DNA of 64,000 nt from Actinospica robiniae DSM 44927 (lineage in GTDB: Bacteria; Actinomycetota; Actinomycetes; Streptomycetales; Catenulisporaceae), in assembly GCF_000504285.1 (NCBI RefSeq), contig NZ_KI632511.1, forward strand, positions 1,299,372 to 1,363,371. Reading direction: 5' to 3'. Every line of letters starts with the position of its first letter. Positions within the stretch are counted from its first letter, which is position 1. Under the pieces are notes generated by a model, which was not told where the DNA came from, searched no databases, and worked only from the letters and a program-made list of their open reading frames with translations. Both the position numbers and the translations under genes were made by a program. Below are positions 1 to 7,266 of the stretch, in pieces.

Positions 1-2092
1 GGTGGATCATGGTGCTCGCCTGGTCGCCCGTCGGCAGGTCGAGGGGCAGCCCCCGAGCCAGCAGTACGGCTCCGTGGTGCACACGACCGGAGTCGGCCTC
101 TCGATAGCGGGCCCGTGGATCGAGGGCGCGCAGCGGCAGGGCCGGGTCCGCCCGGCCGAAGCGGCGGGATCTCAGGAAGGCGAGCACGACGATCTCGGAT
201 TCATCGGACGCGACGTATTGGACGGCGGTCAGCGCGTCGCGGCCCGGCGTCCCGAGCCGGTACTGTGTCCCGTGCTGAATCAGTGGCCTGAGTACCTTGT
301 AGCGTGCGATCAGTGTTCCGAGGCGCGAGAGCTCAGCCTCGTCGCACGCGGCGAGGTCGAGGCCGACGCCGAGTACGCCGGCCGCGGCGACGTGGAACCG
401 CTGATCGAGCGGGCTCTCCCGTCCGGTCCACGGGTTCGGTGATGCCGTGATCCACGCGCCCATGGTCTGCGCGGGGTAGACCTGCGTGTATCCGTGCTGT
501 ATCTCCAAGCGGTCGACGGCGTCGGTGTTGTCCGAGGGCCAGACTTGATCGGTGCGCACGAGCATCCCCAGGTCCACGCGTCCGCCGCCGCTCGAACAGT
601 TCTCGATACGCAGTGCGCGATGGTCGGCGCGCAGCCGGTCGAGGATCGTGTAGAGGTTCTCGACATACGCGGACCACAGACGGTCGTCCGCACGCTCGTC
701 GAGCGGGCCGACTTCGGTCAGCGGCCGGTTCATGTCCCACTTGAGGAAGTCGATCTCGTTGTCGCGCAGCAGGCGGTCGATCGTCGCGTGCACCCATGCG
801 GCTACGGCGGGACGGGCGAGGTTGAGCACGTGCTGTCCGCGTATTCGGGTGCGGTGGCGGTGCGGGCGATGGATGATCCAGTCCGGGTGCGCCCGGTAGA
901 GGTCGCTGTCCGGGTTGGCCATCTCCGGCTCGACCCAGAGCCCGAACTTCATGCCGAGGCCGTGCACGTGCTTGATCAGAGGCCTGAGTCCATCGGGGAA
1001 ACGTTCGGGATTCGGCGCCCAGTCTCCGAGTCCCGCAGTGTCATCGACGCGCCGGCCGAACCAGCCGTCGTCCATGACGAACAGCTCCACGCCGATCTGG
1101 GCAGCCCGGTCGGCGAGTGCCATCTGCGCATTGAGGCTGACCTCGAACCCCGTCGCCTCCCACGAGTTGTAGAGCACCGGGCGCAGCTCCAGCGGGTGCT
1201 TCAGAACATGTGCACGGACGTACTCGTGCCAGGCGCGGCTCGCGCCGCCGAAGCCGCCTTCGGTGTACATGCCGACGCTGACCGGCGTCGACAGCTCCTC
1301 GCCTGGTTCGAGCAGGCGGGATTCAGCACCGTGGCCCGACCCGAGGGAGAGCGACACCCGATCGCTCGGCATTCGCTGGGCAAGGATCTGCCAGTTTCCA
1401 CTCCAGGCGAGCGCGGTGCCGTAAACCGCACCCTGGTCCTCGCTCGCAGTACCGTCGTCGATCATCGCCCACGGGTTCGCGTGGTGGCTCGTCACGCCGC
1501 GCCTGCTGCCGAGGGCGGTCTCACCGTGGGCGAGTGGCGCGCGCTGCAGTCGGCCCTCGCCGTTCCACTGGCCGTAGGCATGGCTGAGCCGGTAGTCCGG
1601 AAGTTCGGGCAGGACCCAGGTGGCGGAGTCGGCCCGGACGACCTCGATTGGCGTCTCGGAACCGGTGTGACGCACGGTCAGGTGACGTTCGATGGCCGGA
1701 CTTCCGGCGCGCACGCGGTATATGGCTTCGACGGTGAGCGGGAAGAAGGAGTCCTCGAAGCTCAGGACGAGTTCGTCGTCGGTGAGGCGGTGGCGGGTGT
1801 ACCGCAGATCGAGATCGCGCGCGCCGTCGGCGAAACGGACCTGGAGACCGGCATGGCCGTAGCGCGCTTGCCCGGCCGGGCTCAGATCCAGTACGCCGTC
1901 GCTCGGAACCTCGCAACTGCGGGAACGCGCAGGGGGATACTCGAGCAGTGAGACGGCCTGTTCGACGGTCAGTGCGCGCCCCCAGTGCAGGCTGTAGAGG
2001 AGGTCATCGTCGCCGACCCGCAGCACGTAGGACGAGTCCGCCGCTGTCAGAACCCAGAGTCGGTGCTCGCGGGCGTGCGCGATCAATGGCAT
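1..2092 (-). CDS. GH36 alpha-galactosidase, 3' end beyond window
   Basis: Predicted cytoplasmic alpha-galactosidase releasing galactose from alpha-linked oligosaccharides taken up by the adjacent ABC transporter. The frame is open from an ATG at 2092 to the left edge, giving 697 residues. GH36 enzymes of this type are about 700-730 residues, so only the C-terminus is missing. The retaining-mechanism motifs are visible: FLKWDMNR with nucleophile D453, the CSSGGGRVDLG segment, and WPSDNTD with acid/base D521; WVEPEM lies upstream. There is no signal peptide. It is the last visible gene of the permease-permease-binding protein-LacI operon, starting 133 bases after LacI. Family call is firm; the exact substrate (raffinose-type sugars, galactomannan fragments or gum side chains) is inferred. 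A long antisense frame over it is a codon-bias shadow. Confidence 0.95.
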   Translation of the reverse strand, partial: MPLIAHAREHRLWVLTAADSSYVLRVGDDDLLYSLHWGRALTVEQAVSLLEYPPARSRSCEVPSDGVLDLSPAGQARYGHAGLQVRFADGARDLDLRYTRHRLTDDELVLSFEDSFFPLTVEAIYRVRAGSPAIERHLTVRHTGSETPIEVVRADSATWVLPELPDYRLSHAYGQWNGEGRLQRAPLAHGETALGSRRGVTSHHANPWAMIDDGTASEDQGAVYGTALAWSGNWQILAQRMPSDRVSLSLGSGHGAESRLLEPGEELSTPVSVGMYTEGGFGGASRAWHEYVRAHVLKHPLELRPVLYNSWEATGFEVSLNAQMALADRAAQIGVELFVMDDGWFGRRVDDTAGLGDWAPNPERFPDGLRPLIKHVHGLGMKFGLWVEPEMANPDSDLYRAHPDWIIHRPHRHRTRIRGQHVLNLARPAVAAWVHATIDRLLRDNEIDFLKWDMNRPLTEVGPLDERADDRLWSAYVENLYTILDRLRADHRALRIENCSSGGGRVDLGMLVRTDQVWPSDNTDAVDRLEIQHGYTQVYPAQTMGAWITASPNPWTGRESPLDQRFHVAAAGVLGVGLDLAACDEAELSRLGTLIARYKVLRPLIQHGTQYRLGTPGRDALTAVQYVASDESEIVVLAFLRSRRFGRADPALPLRALDPRARYREADSGRVHHGAVLLARGLPLDLPTGDQASTMIH

Positions 2093-2225
2093 GAATGATC
2101 CCCTTTTGTGAACGGTGAACGGGCCGCAGGCAGGAGCCGCGCCCGTCGTCGCGCTGGTCGAACGCGGTTGTGAGTGGGTCGGCCGCCGCGGCCGGGCGAC
2201 GGCCTGATGGTCCGGGGCGGCGGTT

Positions 2226-3275
2226 TCAGCGGGCGGCGGGTCCGCTGCTCTCGCGCAGGATCAACTCGGGTTCGGCCCAGATGGCTCGCGTGGGCATGAA
2301 GTTCGGGTCGAGCAGATTGTGCAGCAGGCCGAAGGCCGCCCGGCCGAGGCCCTCGAAGTCCAGCCGGACACTGGTCAGGGCCGGATTCAGATACGCGGAG
2401 TGCGGCGCGTCGTCGAAACCGACGACGCTCAGATCCGCCGGCACATCCCGTCCGGCTTCCCGCGCGGCGCGCAGGACGCCGAGCGCGAGATCGTCGTTTC
2501 CGGCCAGGATCGCCGTAACGCCTGGGTTCGCCAGCATTTCGCGGGCGGCAAGGTAGCCTGAGCGCGGGGTCCAGCCGCCGGTGCTCGGGGTCGGCACCGG
2601 GCGGCCCGCGACGGTCAGCGCGTCCTGCCATCCCCGGGTGCGCTGACTGAGCTTCTGCGTGGAGGAGGGGATGGTCAGGTAGTGCACGGTCTCGTGTCCG
2701 AGGCTGAGCAGATGGCGGGTGGCGCGGAAAGCGGCCTCGCGGTCGTCGATCCAGACACGCGGGCGGCGGTCCTGTATCTGTCCTTCGGCCGGCCGCTCGA
2801 CAACACCGACAACCGGTATATCCGCAGGCAGTGCCTCGAGCGCACGTACCCCGACCGCTTCGAAGGCGATCACAATGGCGGCACGGTCACGGGAGAGACG
2901 TCCGGTCACCTCCTGAGGGCTCATGGCCGCATCCGGCTCGAGAACGCTGATGCCCACGGTGAATCCGGCGGCCCGCGCCGCCTCCTCGATGCCGCGCAGG
3001 GTCGCGGCGGCCCCGTACGCGGCCGTGTCGGCGGTGAACACCGTCACGGCCCGCACGGGCCCGCCCGCGAGCGCCTGCGCGGCACGGTGTGGAGTGAAGC
3101 CGAGTTCCTCGATGATCGCCAGCACGCGTGCGCGCGTCGCGGCGCTCACGTGCGGCTTGTTGTTGATCACCCGGGAGACGGTCTGGTGCGAGACCCCTGC
3201 GGCGCTCGCCACCTGCCAGATGCTGGTGGCGGCACCGCGCTCGGGCGGCGTCGGCGCCGAGGTGTCCGTGTTGAT
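2226..3275 (-). CDS. LacI-family sugar-responsive repressor with non-canonical start
   Basis: Transcription regulator: N-terminal helix-turn-helix (VSHQTVSRVINNKPHVS), hinge, then a periplasmic-binding-protein-like effector domain ending in VGFDDAPHSAYLNPALTSVR. It lies in the sugar operon between the binding-protein gene and GH36 and probably binds the GTTATCGATAAC sites at 6.5-7.2 kb. The start is odd. The first canonical codon, GTG at 3212, would cut off half of the first HTH helix and has no ribosome binding site. The frame extends upstream through TSIWQVASAAG, exactly the expected LacI N-terminus, to an in-frame TGA with no ATG, GTG, TTG or CTG between. An ATC at 3273-3275 sits 7 bases after GGGAG and is taken here as the probable start (349 residues). 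If that is wrong the gene begins at 3212. Confidence 0.85.
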   Translation of the reverse strand: MNTDTSAPTPPERGAATSIWQVASAAGVSHQTVSRVINNKPHVSAATRARVLAIIEELGFTPHRAAQALAGGPVRAVTVFTADTAAYGAAATLRGIEEAARAAGFTVGISVLEPDAAMSPQEVTGRLSRDRAAIVIAFEAVGVRALEALPADIPVVGVVERPAEGQIQDRRPRVWIDDREAAFRATRHLLSLGHETVHYLTIPSSTQKLSQRTRGWQDALTVAGRPVPTPSTGGWTPRSGYLAAREMLANPGVTAILAGNDDLALGVLRAAREAGRDVPADLSVVGFDDAPHSAYLNPALTSVRLDFEGLGRAAFGLLHNLLDPNFMPTRAIWAEPELILRESSGPAAR

Positions 3276-3329
3276 GCTACCGCTCCCTTGTCACTCGGCT
3301 GCTGTTGTCGAGAATAATCCGGCGAGCGC

Positions 3330-4682
3330 TCAGCTGCCGTCGGCCACCGCGGCGTTGGACACGCTCGTGATGTCGCTCGCGGCCGCCTGCGGGGCCATCT
3401 GGTCGAGCCAGACCTGGTTCATGTCCTTGAGCACGACATTGTTGAACGCGGTGCCCGAGATGGTCAGCGGAAAGCCCATCGTCGTGCCCTGAGCGCCGGT
3501 GTAGAACGCCGAGACGTCCACGCCCTTGGCCTTCCACGCGGCGATGAAGCCGTCGTCCAGGCTCGGGATCGCCGCCCACACCGTGCCGGCGTCGGTCACG
3601 ATCTTCTCCGAGGCGGCCGAGCCGAGCCACTCCTCGAGCTCCCATGCCTGCTGCGGGTGCTTGGTGCCGGCGTAGATCGCGTCACTCAGGCCGTTGTAGA
3701 CCGTGCCGGAGCCCTTCGGGCCGGTCGGCAGCGTGGCCACGCCCCAGCCCCCGGTCGGCAGAGAGCTCTGATAGGTGGTCAGGTCCCAGTCTCCGTCGAA
3801 GGTCATCGCGGCGGTGTTCTGGGCGAGGATCTGCGGCAGCGAGGCGGCGTTCGGGGTGTTCGTCACGGTGCCCGGAGCGGCGACGTGCCACTTGTACATC
3901 AGATCCTGCTCGAACTGCATGGCCTGCACACACGCGGTCGAGCTGATCGTCCACTTGCCGTACTGCTTGTCCTGCAGCGAGCAGCCGTTCTGCACCCCGA
4001 AGTCCCACCAGTCCTGCTGGCCGGTCGAGCCCTCGAGCGCGATGCCGTACTGCTTGACGTGCTTCGCGTCGAAGCCCGCCTCGTTCGGGTGCTTGCCGTT
4101 CTGGTCGATGGTGAGCTTCTGCAGGGCCTGAACGAAGCTGCCGCCGTCGGTGGTGTTCCAGCTGAGCGCACCGAGTTGCGCCGGGGTGATTCCAGCCGCG
4201 GACAGGTCTTTCGCGTTGTAGACGGTCTCGATGGTGTCCCAGTCCTTCGGCAGCCCGTAGATCGTGCTGCCGTTCTCCCACTGCGCGAGCAGCTTGGGGC
4301 TGTACTGGCTCAGGTCGACGTTGGAGGACTTCACGTCGTCCGCGATGTTCGTGATGATGCCGTCCTTGGCCAGCTCCGGCAGGTACGCCAGGTGGTCCCA
4401 GAACAGGTCCGGCATGTCGCGACCGGCGGCGGCGGTCTGCAGCTTCGCCCAGTACTGCGCCCACGCCGCGACGTCGATGGTGACGTGGATGTCGGGGTGC
4501 GCCTTCTCGAACGCGTTGATGGAAGCCTGGTAGGCGGGCTTCTCGCCCGAGTCCCAGATCATGTAGGTCAGGTTGACCACCCCGCCGGAAGAGCCGGATG
4601 AGCTACCGCAGGCGGCGGTGAGTCCGCCCACTGAGACGATCGCGGCTGCCAGGGCGATTGTGTTCTTGGCGCTTCGGAACAT
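3330..4682 (-). CDS. Sugar ABC transporter substrate-binding lipoprotein
   Basis: Extracytoplasmic solute receptor of the family-1 (MalE-like) sugar-binding type, 450 residues. A lipoprotein signal is present: a hydrophobic stretch followed by LTAAC, so the mature protein should be lipid-anchored at the Cys. The body has the usual features, such as GLPKDWDT near the hinge and DLTTYQ and WELEEWLGS toward the C-terminus. The ATG at 4682 is preferred over a GTG at 4697 because GGAA lies 9 bases upstream of the ATG. It is the third gene of the operon, after both permeases, 80 bases after permease B, followed after 54 bases by LacI. No ATPase gene is present; a shared MsiK-type ATPase elsewhere is the usual actinomycete arrangement (inference). 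Confidence 0.93.
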   Translation of the reverse strand: MFRSAKNTIALAAAIVSVGGLTAACGSSSGSSGGVVNLTYMIWDSGEKPAYQASINAFEKAHPDIHVTIDVAAWAQYWAKLQTAAAGRDMPDLFWDHLAYLPELAKDGIITNIADDVKSSNVDLSQYSPKLLAQWENGSTIYGLPKDWDTIETVYNAKDLSAAGITPAQLGALSWNTTDGGSFVQALQKLTIDQNGKHPNEAGFDAKHVKQYGIALEGSTGQQDWWDFGVQNGCSLQDKQYGKWTISSTACVQAMQFEQDLMYKWHVAAPGTVTNTPNAASLPQILAQNTAAMTFDGDWDLTTYQSSLPTGGWGVATLPTGPKGSGTVYNGLSDAIYAGTKHPQQAWELEEWLGSAASEKIVTDAGTVWAAIPSLDDGFIAAWKAKGVDVSAFYTGAQGTTMGFPLTISGTAFNNVVLKDMNQVWLDQMAPQAAASDITSVSNAAVADGS

Positions 4683-4762
4683 CGGTATCGGTTCCACTTC
4701 TCTGTGGCTGTGCTACGGATGGCAATGTGCGCTCTGAACGGGTTGTGCTGTGCCGGGTGGGG

Positions 4763-5599
4763 CTATTTCAGACCGGTCAGTGCGATCGACCGGACGATGT
4801 GGCGTTGGAACAGCAGGAAGATGACGATCAGCGGGAGCAGCGCGACGGCCGCGGCCGGCAGCAGGATGTGCAGTTGCGACGCGAACTGGCCCTGCAGCGC
4901 GGAGATTCCGACGGTCACGACCTCGTCCCGCTCGCTGCTGGTGGCCATCAGCGGCCACAGCAGGCTGTTCCAGGTGTTGACGAAGGTGATCGTCGCGAGA
5001 GTGGCCAGGATCGGCCTGCCCAGCGGGATCATGATCCGGCGCAGGATCGTCCAGGTGCCCGCGCCGTCGATCCGCGCGGCCGCCTCCAGGTCGGCCGGGA
5101 TGGTCTGGAAGTACTGGCGCACCAGGAAGATCCCATAAGGCGTGCCGAAGACGTAGGGCAGGATCAGAGCCCGATAGGTGTCCACCAGGTTGAGGTGGCT
5201 CATGATCAGGAACAGCGGGATCAGCGTCACGATCTGCGGGACCATCATCATGGCGATGAACAGCCAGAACAGCGGCTCGCGGCCGGGGAACTCGAGACGC
5301 GCGAACGCGTATGCGGCCAGCGTCGTGAACACCAGCTGGCCGACCGTGATGGCCACCGCGACGAGCGCGGTGTGCACGATGAACCCTGACATGTCGTACT
5401 GCTGCCACAGCTGGGTGAAGTTGGACCAGGTCGCCGGCACCGCCGGGGTCCAGGCCTGGGTCGAGAGCAGCGTGGACTGCGGCTTGAACGCCGCGTTCAG
5501 GGTCATCAGGTACGGCGCGATCGAGACCAGGCCGCCGAGTCCGAGCAGCAGGTAGATCGCGGTGCCGCTCATTTGGCGGCCGATGGGCTTCGTTGTCAT
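4763..5599 (-). CDS. Carbohydrate ABC transporter permease (MalG type)
   Basis: Inner-membrane permease, 278 residues, with six predicted helices and the cytoplasmic coupling loop EAAARIDGAGTWTILRRIMIPLGRP that contacts the ATPase. The start at 5599 is chosen because GAGGAGGG sits about 8 bases upstream. A much longer open frame continues upstream but overlaps the preceding permease and is not protein-like. It begins 23 bases after permease A and completes the membrane part of the sugar transporter. It is homologous to, but clearly distinct from, the MalG-type permeases at 21 and 30 kb. Confidence 0.94.
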   Translation of the reverse strand: MTTKPIGRQMSGTAIYLLLGLGGLVSIAPYLMTLNAAFKPQSTLLSTQAWTPAVPATWSNFTQLWQQYDMSGFIVHTALVAVAITVGQLVFTTLAAYAFARLEFPGREPLFWLFIAMMMVPQIVTLIPLFLIMSHLNLVDTYRALILPYVFGTPYGIFLVRQYFQTIPADLEAAARIDGAGTWTILRRIMIPLGRPILATLATITFVNTWNSLLWPLMATSSERDEVVTVGISALQGQFASQLHILLPAAAVALLPLIVIFLLFQRHIVRSIALTGLK

Positions 5600-5622
5600 C
5601 GGTACGTCCCTCCTCATCTCGG

Positions 5623-6567
5623 TCAGCTGAAGTCGTAGATGGTGCGCTTGCGGAAGTAACGGAACTGGACGAGCGTCACCAGCAGGATCACCGCGAACAG
5701 CAGGATCGAGAGCGTCGCCGCGTAGCCGGCGTGGAAGAGCTGGAAGGCCTGCTGATAGATGTAGTAGTTCATGGTGGTGGTGGACTGGCCGGGCCCGCCC
5801 TGGGTCATCACGTACACGGTGTCGAACTGCTGGAAGGAGCCGATGATGTTCGTCACCAGCACGAAGAACAGCGCCGGGCGCAGCAGCGGCAGCGTGATGC
5901 GGAAGAACCGCTGCGGCCCGGTGGCGCCGTCGATCGCGGCGGCCTCGTAGACCGTCTGCGGGATGGCCTGGAGACCGGCGAGCAGAAACAGCATCGTGTA
6001 ACCCGTGTACTGCCATACATTGACCGAGGCGATGACCGGCATCGCCCACGTCGAGGAGGTCAGCCAGTTCGGCCCGGTGAGGCCGAACACGGAGAAGATG
6101 TGGTCGATGATCCCCGAGCGCGGGTCGAAGAACCAGTTCCAGATCACCCCCAGCGCCACCGGCATCGCCATCCACGGCAGCACGAACACGACCCGGAAGA
6201 ACTTCGCACCGCGCAGCTTCCGGTTCAGCGCGAGCGCGAGCAGCAGGGCCAGCACGGTCTGCGCGGGAATGTTGAGCACGACGTAGTAGGCCGTGTTCAG
6301 CATCGCGTGCCACACCTGCGGATCCGCGAACATCCGCCGGTAGTTCGCCAACCCCACGAACTGGGGCGAGGTGATCAGATTCCAGCTGAACAGGCTCAGC
6401 ACGAACACGATCACCACCGGCGCGACCAGGAACGCGAGGAAGCCGAACAGACTCGGCGCGATCAGCAGGTATGCCTCGACGGTGGGCCGCACACGCCTGG
6501 ACGCTCTCCGCCGTGGCGCGGCGGCCGCCGGGGAGCTCGTGGCCGCCTCAGCTATGTTATCGATCAC
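5623..6567 (-). CDS. Carbohydrate ABC transporter permease (MalF type)
   Basis: First gene of the operon, 314 residues, inner membrane. An Ala/Arg-rich N-terminal tail precedes the first helix (VEAYLLIAPSLFGFLAFLV). The EAA coupling loop reads YEAAAIDGATGPQRFFRITLP. The start is the GTG at 6567 with GGGAG 8 bases upstream. The open frame runs further to 6666 but those codons cover the leader and operator region. The LacI-type operator half-matched at 6556-6567 ends exactly on this start codon, so a bound repressor would also cover translation initiation sequences in the DNA. Confidence 0.93.
   Translation of the reverse strand: MIDNIAEAATSSPAAAAPRRRASRRVRPTVEAYLLIAPSLFGFLAFLVAPVVIVFVLSLFSWNLITSPQFVGLANYRRMFADPQVWHAMLNTAYYVVLNIPAQTVLALLLALALNRKLRGAKFFRVVFVLPWMAMPVALGVIWNWFFDPRSGIIDHIFSVFGLTGPNWLTSSTWAMPVIASVNVWQYTGYTMLFLLAGLQAIPQTVYEAAAIDGATGPQRFFRITLPLLRPALFFVLVTNIIGSFQQFDTVYVMTQGGPGQSTTTMNYYIYQQAFQLFHAGYAATLSILLFAVILLVTLVQFRYFRKRTIYDFS
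6556..6567. promoter_or_regulatory. Imperfect LacI-type operator over the permease start codon
   Basis: GTTATCGATCAC differs from the palindrome GTTATCGATAAC by one base. It covers the GTG start of permease A and is one of four matches clustered between 6.5 and 7.2 kb. Binding by the operon's LacI protein is inferred. Confidence 0.5.
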
Positions 6568-6639
6568 AATCTCAGCTCCCAGAGACAGCGCAGAAGAACG
6601 GTGGGGACAGGCGGTGCCGACCGGCTTGAGTGGCCGTGA

Positions 6640-6660
6640 CGTACGTCGGAACGACGTACG
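6640..6660. promoter_or_regulatory. Perfect 21-bp interrupted palindrome in operon leader
   Basis: CGTACGTCG and CGACGTACG are separated by GAA. Shorter outer arms CGTGA and TCACG flank the palindrome. It lies 73-93 bases upstream of the permease A start, inside the predicted 5' leader of the minus-strand transcript. It could be an operator for a second regulator or an RNA hairpin. It is unrelated in sequence to the GTTATCGATAAC sites. Confidence 0.5.
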
Positions 6661-6676
6661 GCTCACGCCGTGCTTG

Positions 6677-6715
6677 AGTGGGTAATAGTTACCGATAACT
6701 ATGACCCACTGTCAA
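6677..6715 (-). promoter_or_regulatory. Permease-operon promoter overlapped by a 34-bp operator
   Basis: On the minus strand TTGACA (6715-6710), 18 bases, then TAACTA (6691-6686) forms a sigma-70-like promoter for the sugar operon. The DNA from 6677 to 6710 is a near-perfect inverted repeat: outer arms AGTGGGT and ACCCACT, centre ATAGTTACCGATAACTAT, 15 of 17 pairs matched. The centre is a one-mismatch version of GTTATCGATAAC. A protein bound here would occlude both promoter boxes, the classical LacI-family arrangement. Confidence 0.65.
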
Positions 6716-6974
6716 GAGCTCTTCTCCGAGTGCTGATCAAATCACCGGCGGCCGGACCCGCCGGGCACCCGAGGACTGCGACCTCAGCCGCGCGCTATGC
6801 CCACGGCCACGATCGCGGTGTCCCCGCCCGAATCAGAGTCCTCTCATCTCGCGGCTCAGCCCTGGCCGGCATCATCGGGGTCTGCGCTTCGCTTCGACGG
6901 TGGGGTCGAACGCCCGGAGCCACCGCGCCGACCTGCGGGAGACAGGGGCTTCGCCCGGTCCGGCTCACGACGTC

Positions 6975-7027
6975 TTGACAGAGCACGGTGTTGCGGAATA
7001 ATCCCCCCGAAGACCGTTATCGATAAC
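6975..7027 (+). promoter_or_regulatory. Promoter and operator of the secreted glycosidase gene
   Basis: TTGACA (6975-6980), 16 bases, then AATAAT (6997-7002) is a good promoter for the gene starting at 7267. The perfect palindrome GTTATCGATAAC at 7016-7027 would fall just downstream of the transcription start. Sharing the motif with the divergent operon implies coordinate repression of uptake and extracellular hydrolysis by the same LacI protein. The rest of 6716-7155 shows no convincing gene. Confidence 0.6.
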
Positions 7028-7155
7028 AGATCTGAGACGCCATCCCCCGATCGGCGTGATGCCGTACCCGTGGCGCGCGGGCGATCCCCGCATGCATCCA
7101 CGCTCAGCGCACCTGCCGAGGAGCTCCGCTTCGCGGCACTCGGCCGCACTGCACA

Positions 7156-7167
7156 GTTATCGATAAC
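7156..7167. promoter_or_regulatory. Second perfect GTTATCGATAAC operator
   Basis: Exact copy of the 12-bp palindrome, 140 bases downstream of the first perfect copy and 100 bases before the glycosidase start. Two sites this far apart fit repression with DNA looping or a roadblock (inference). Confidence 0.55.
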
Positions 7168-7266
7168 GGCATGCGTTCAACCCACCCCACGCGACGCGCC
7201 GCCGATTCGCCTGGTCCGACTTGATCCGACCATCGTGGCCCGCGCGTCGAATCTCGAGGAGAGTCA

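Noticed and set aside
494-1951. Long plus-strand open frame of 485 codons
   Set aside because: It is antisense to the GH36 gene, whose catalytic motifs are clear; the frame lacks protein-like composition and arises from high-GC codon bias.
4763-6313. Upstream extension of the MalG-type permease to 516 residues
   Set aside because: The extra N-terminal part overlaps the MalF-type permease in another frame, and a strong ribosome binding site marks the start at 5599.
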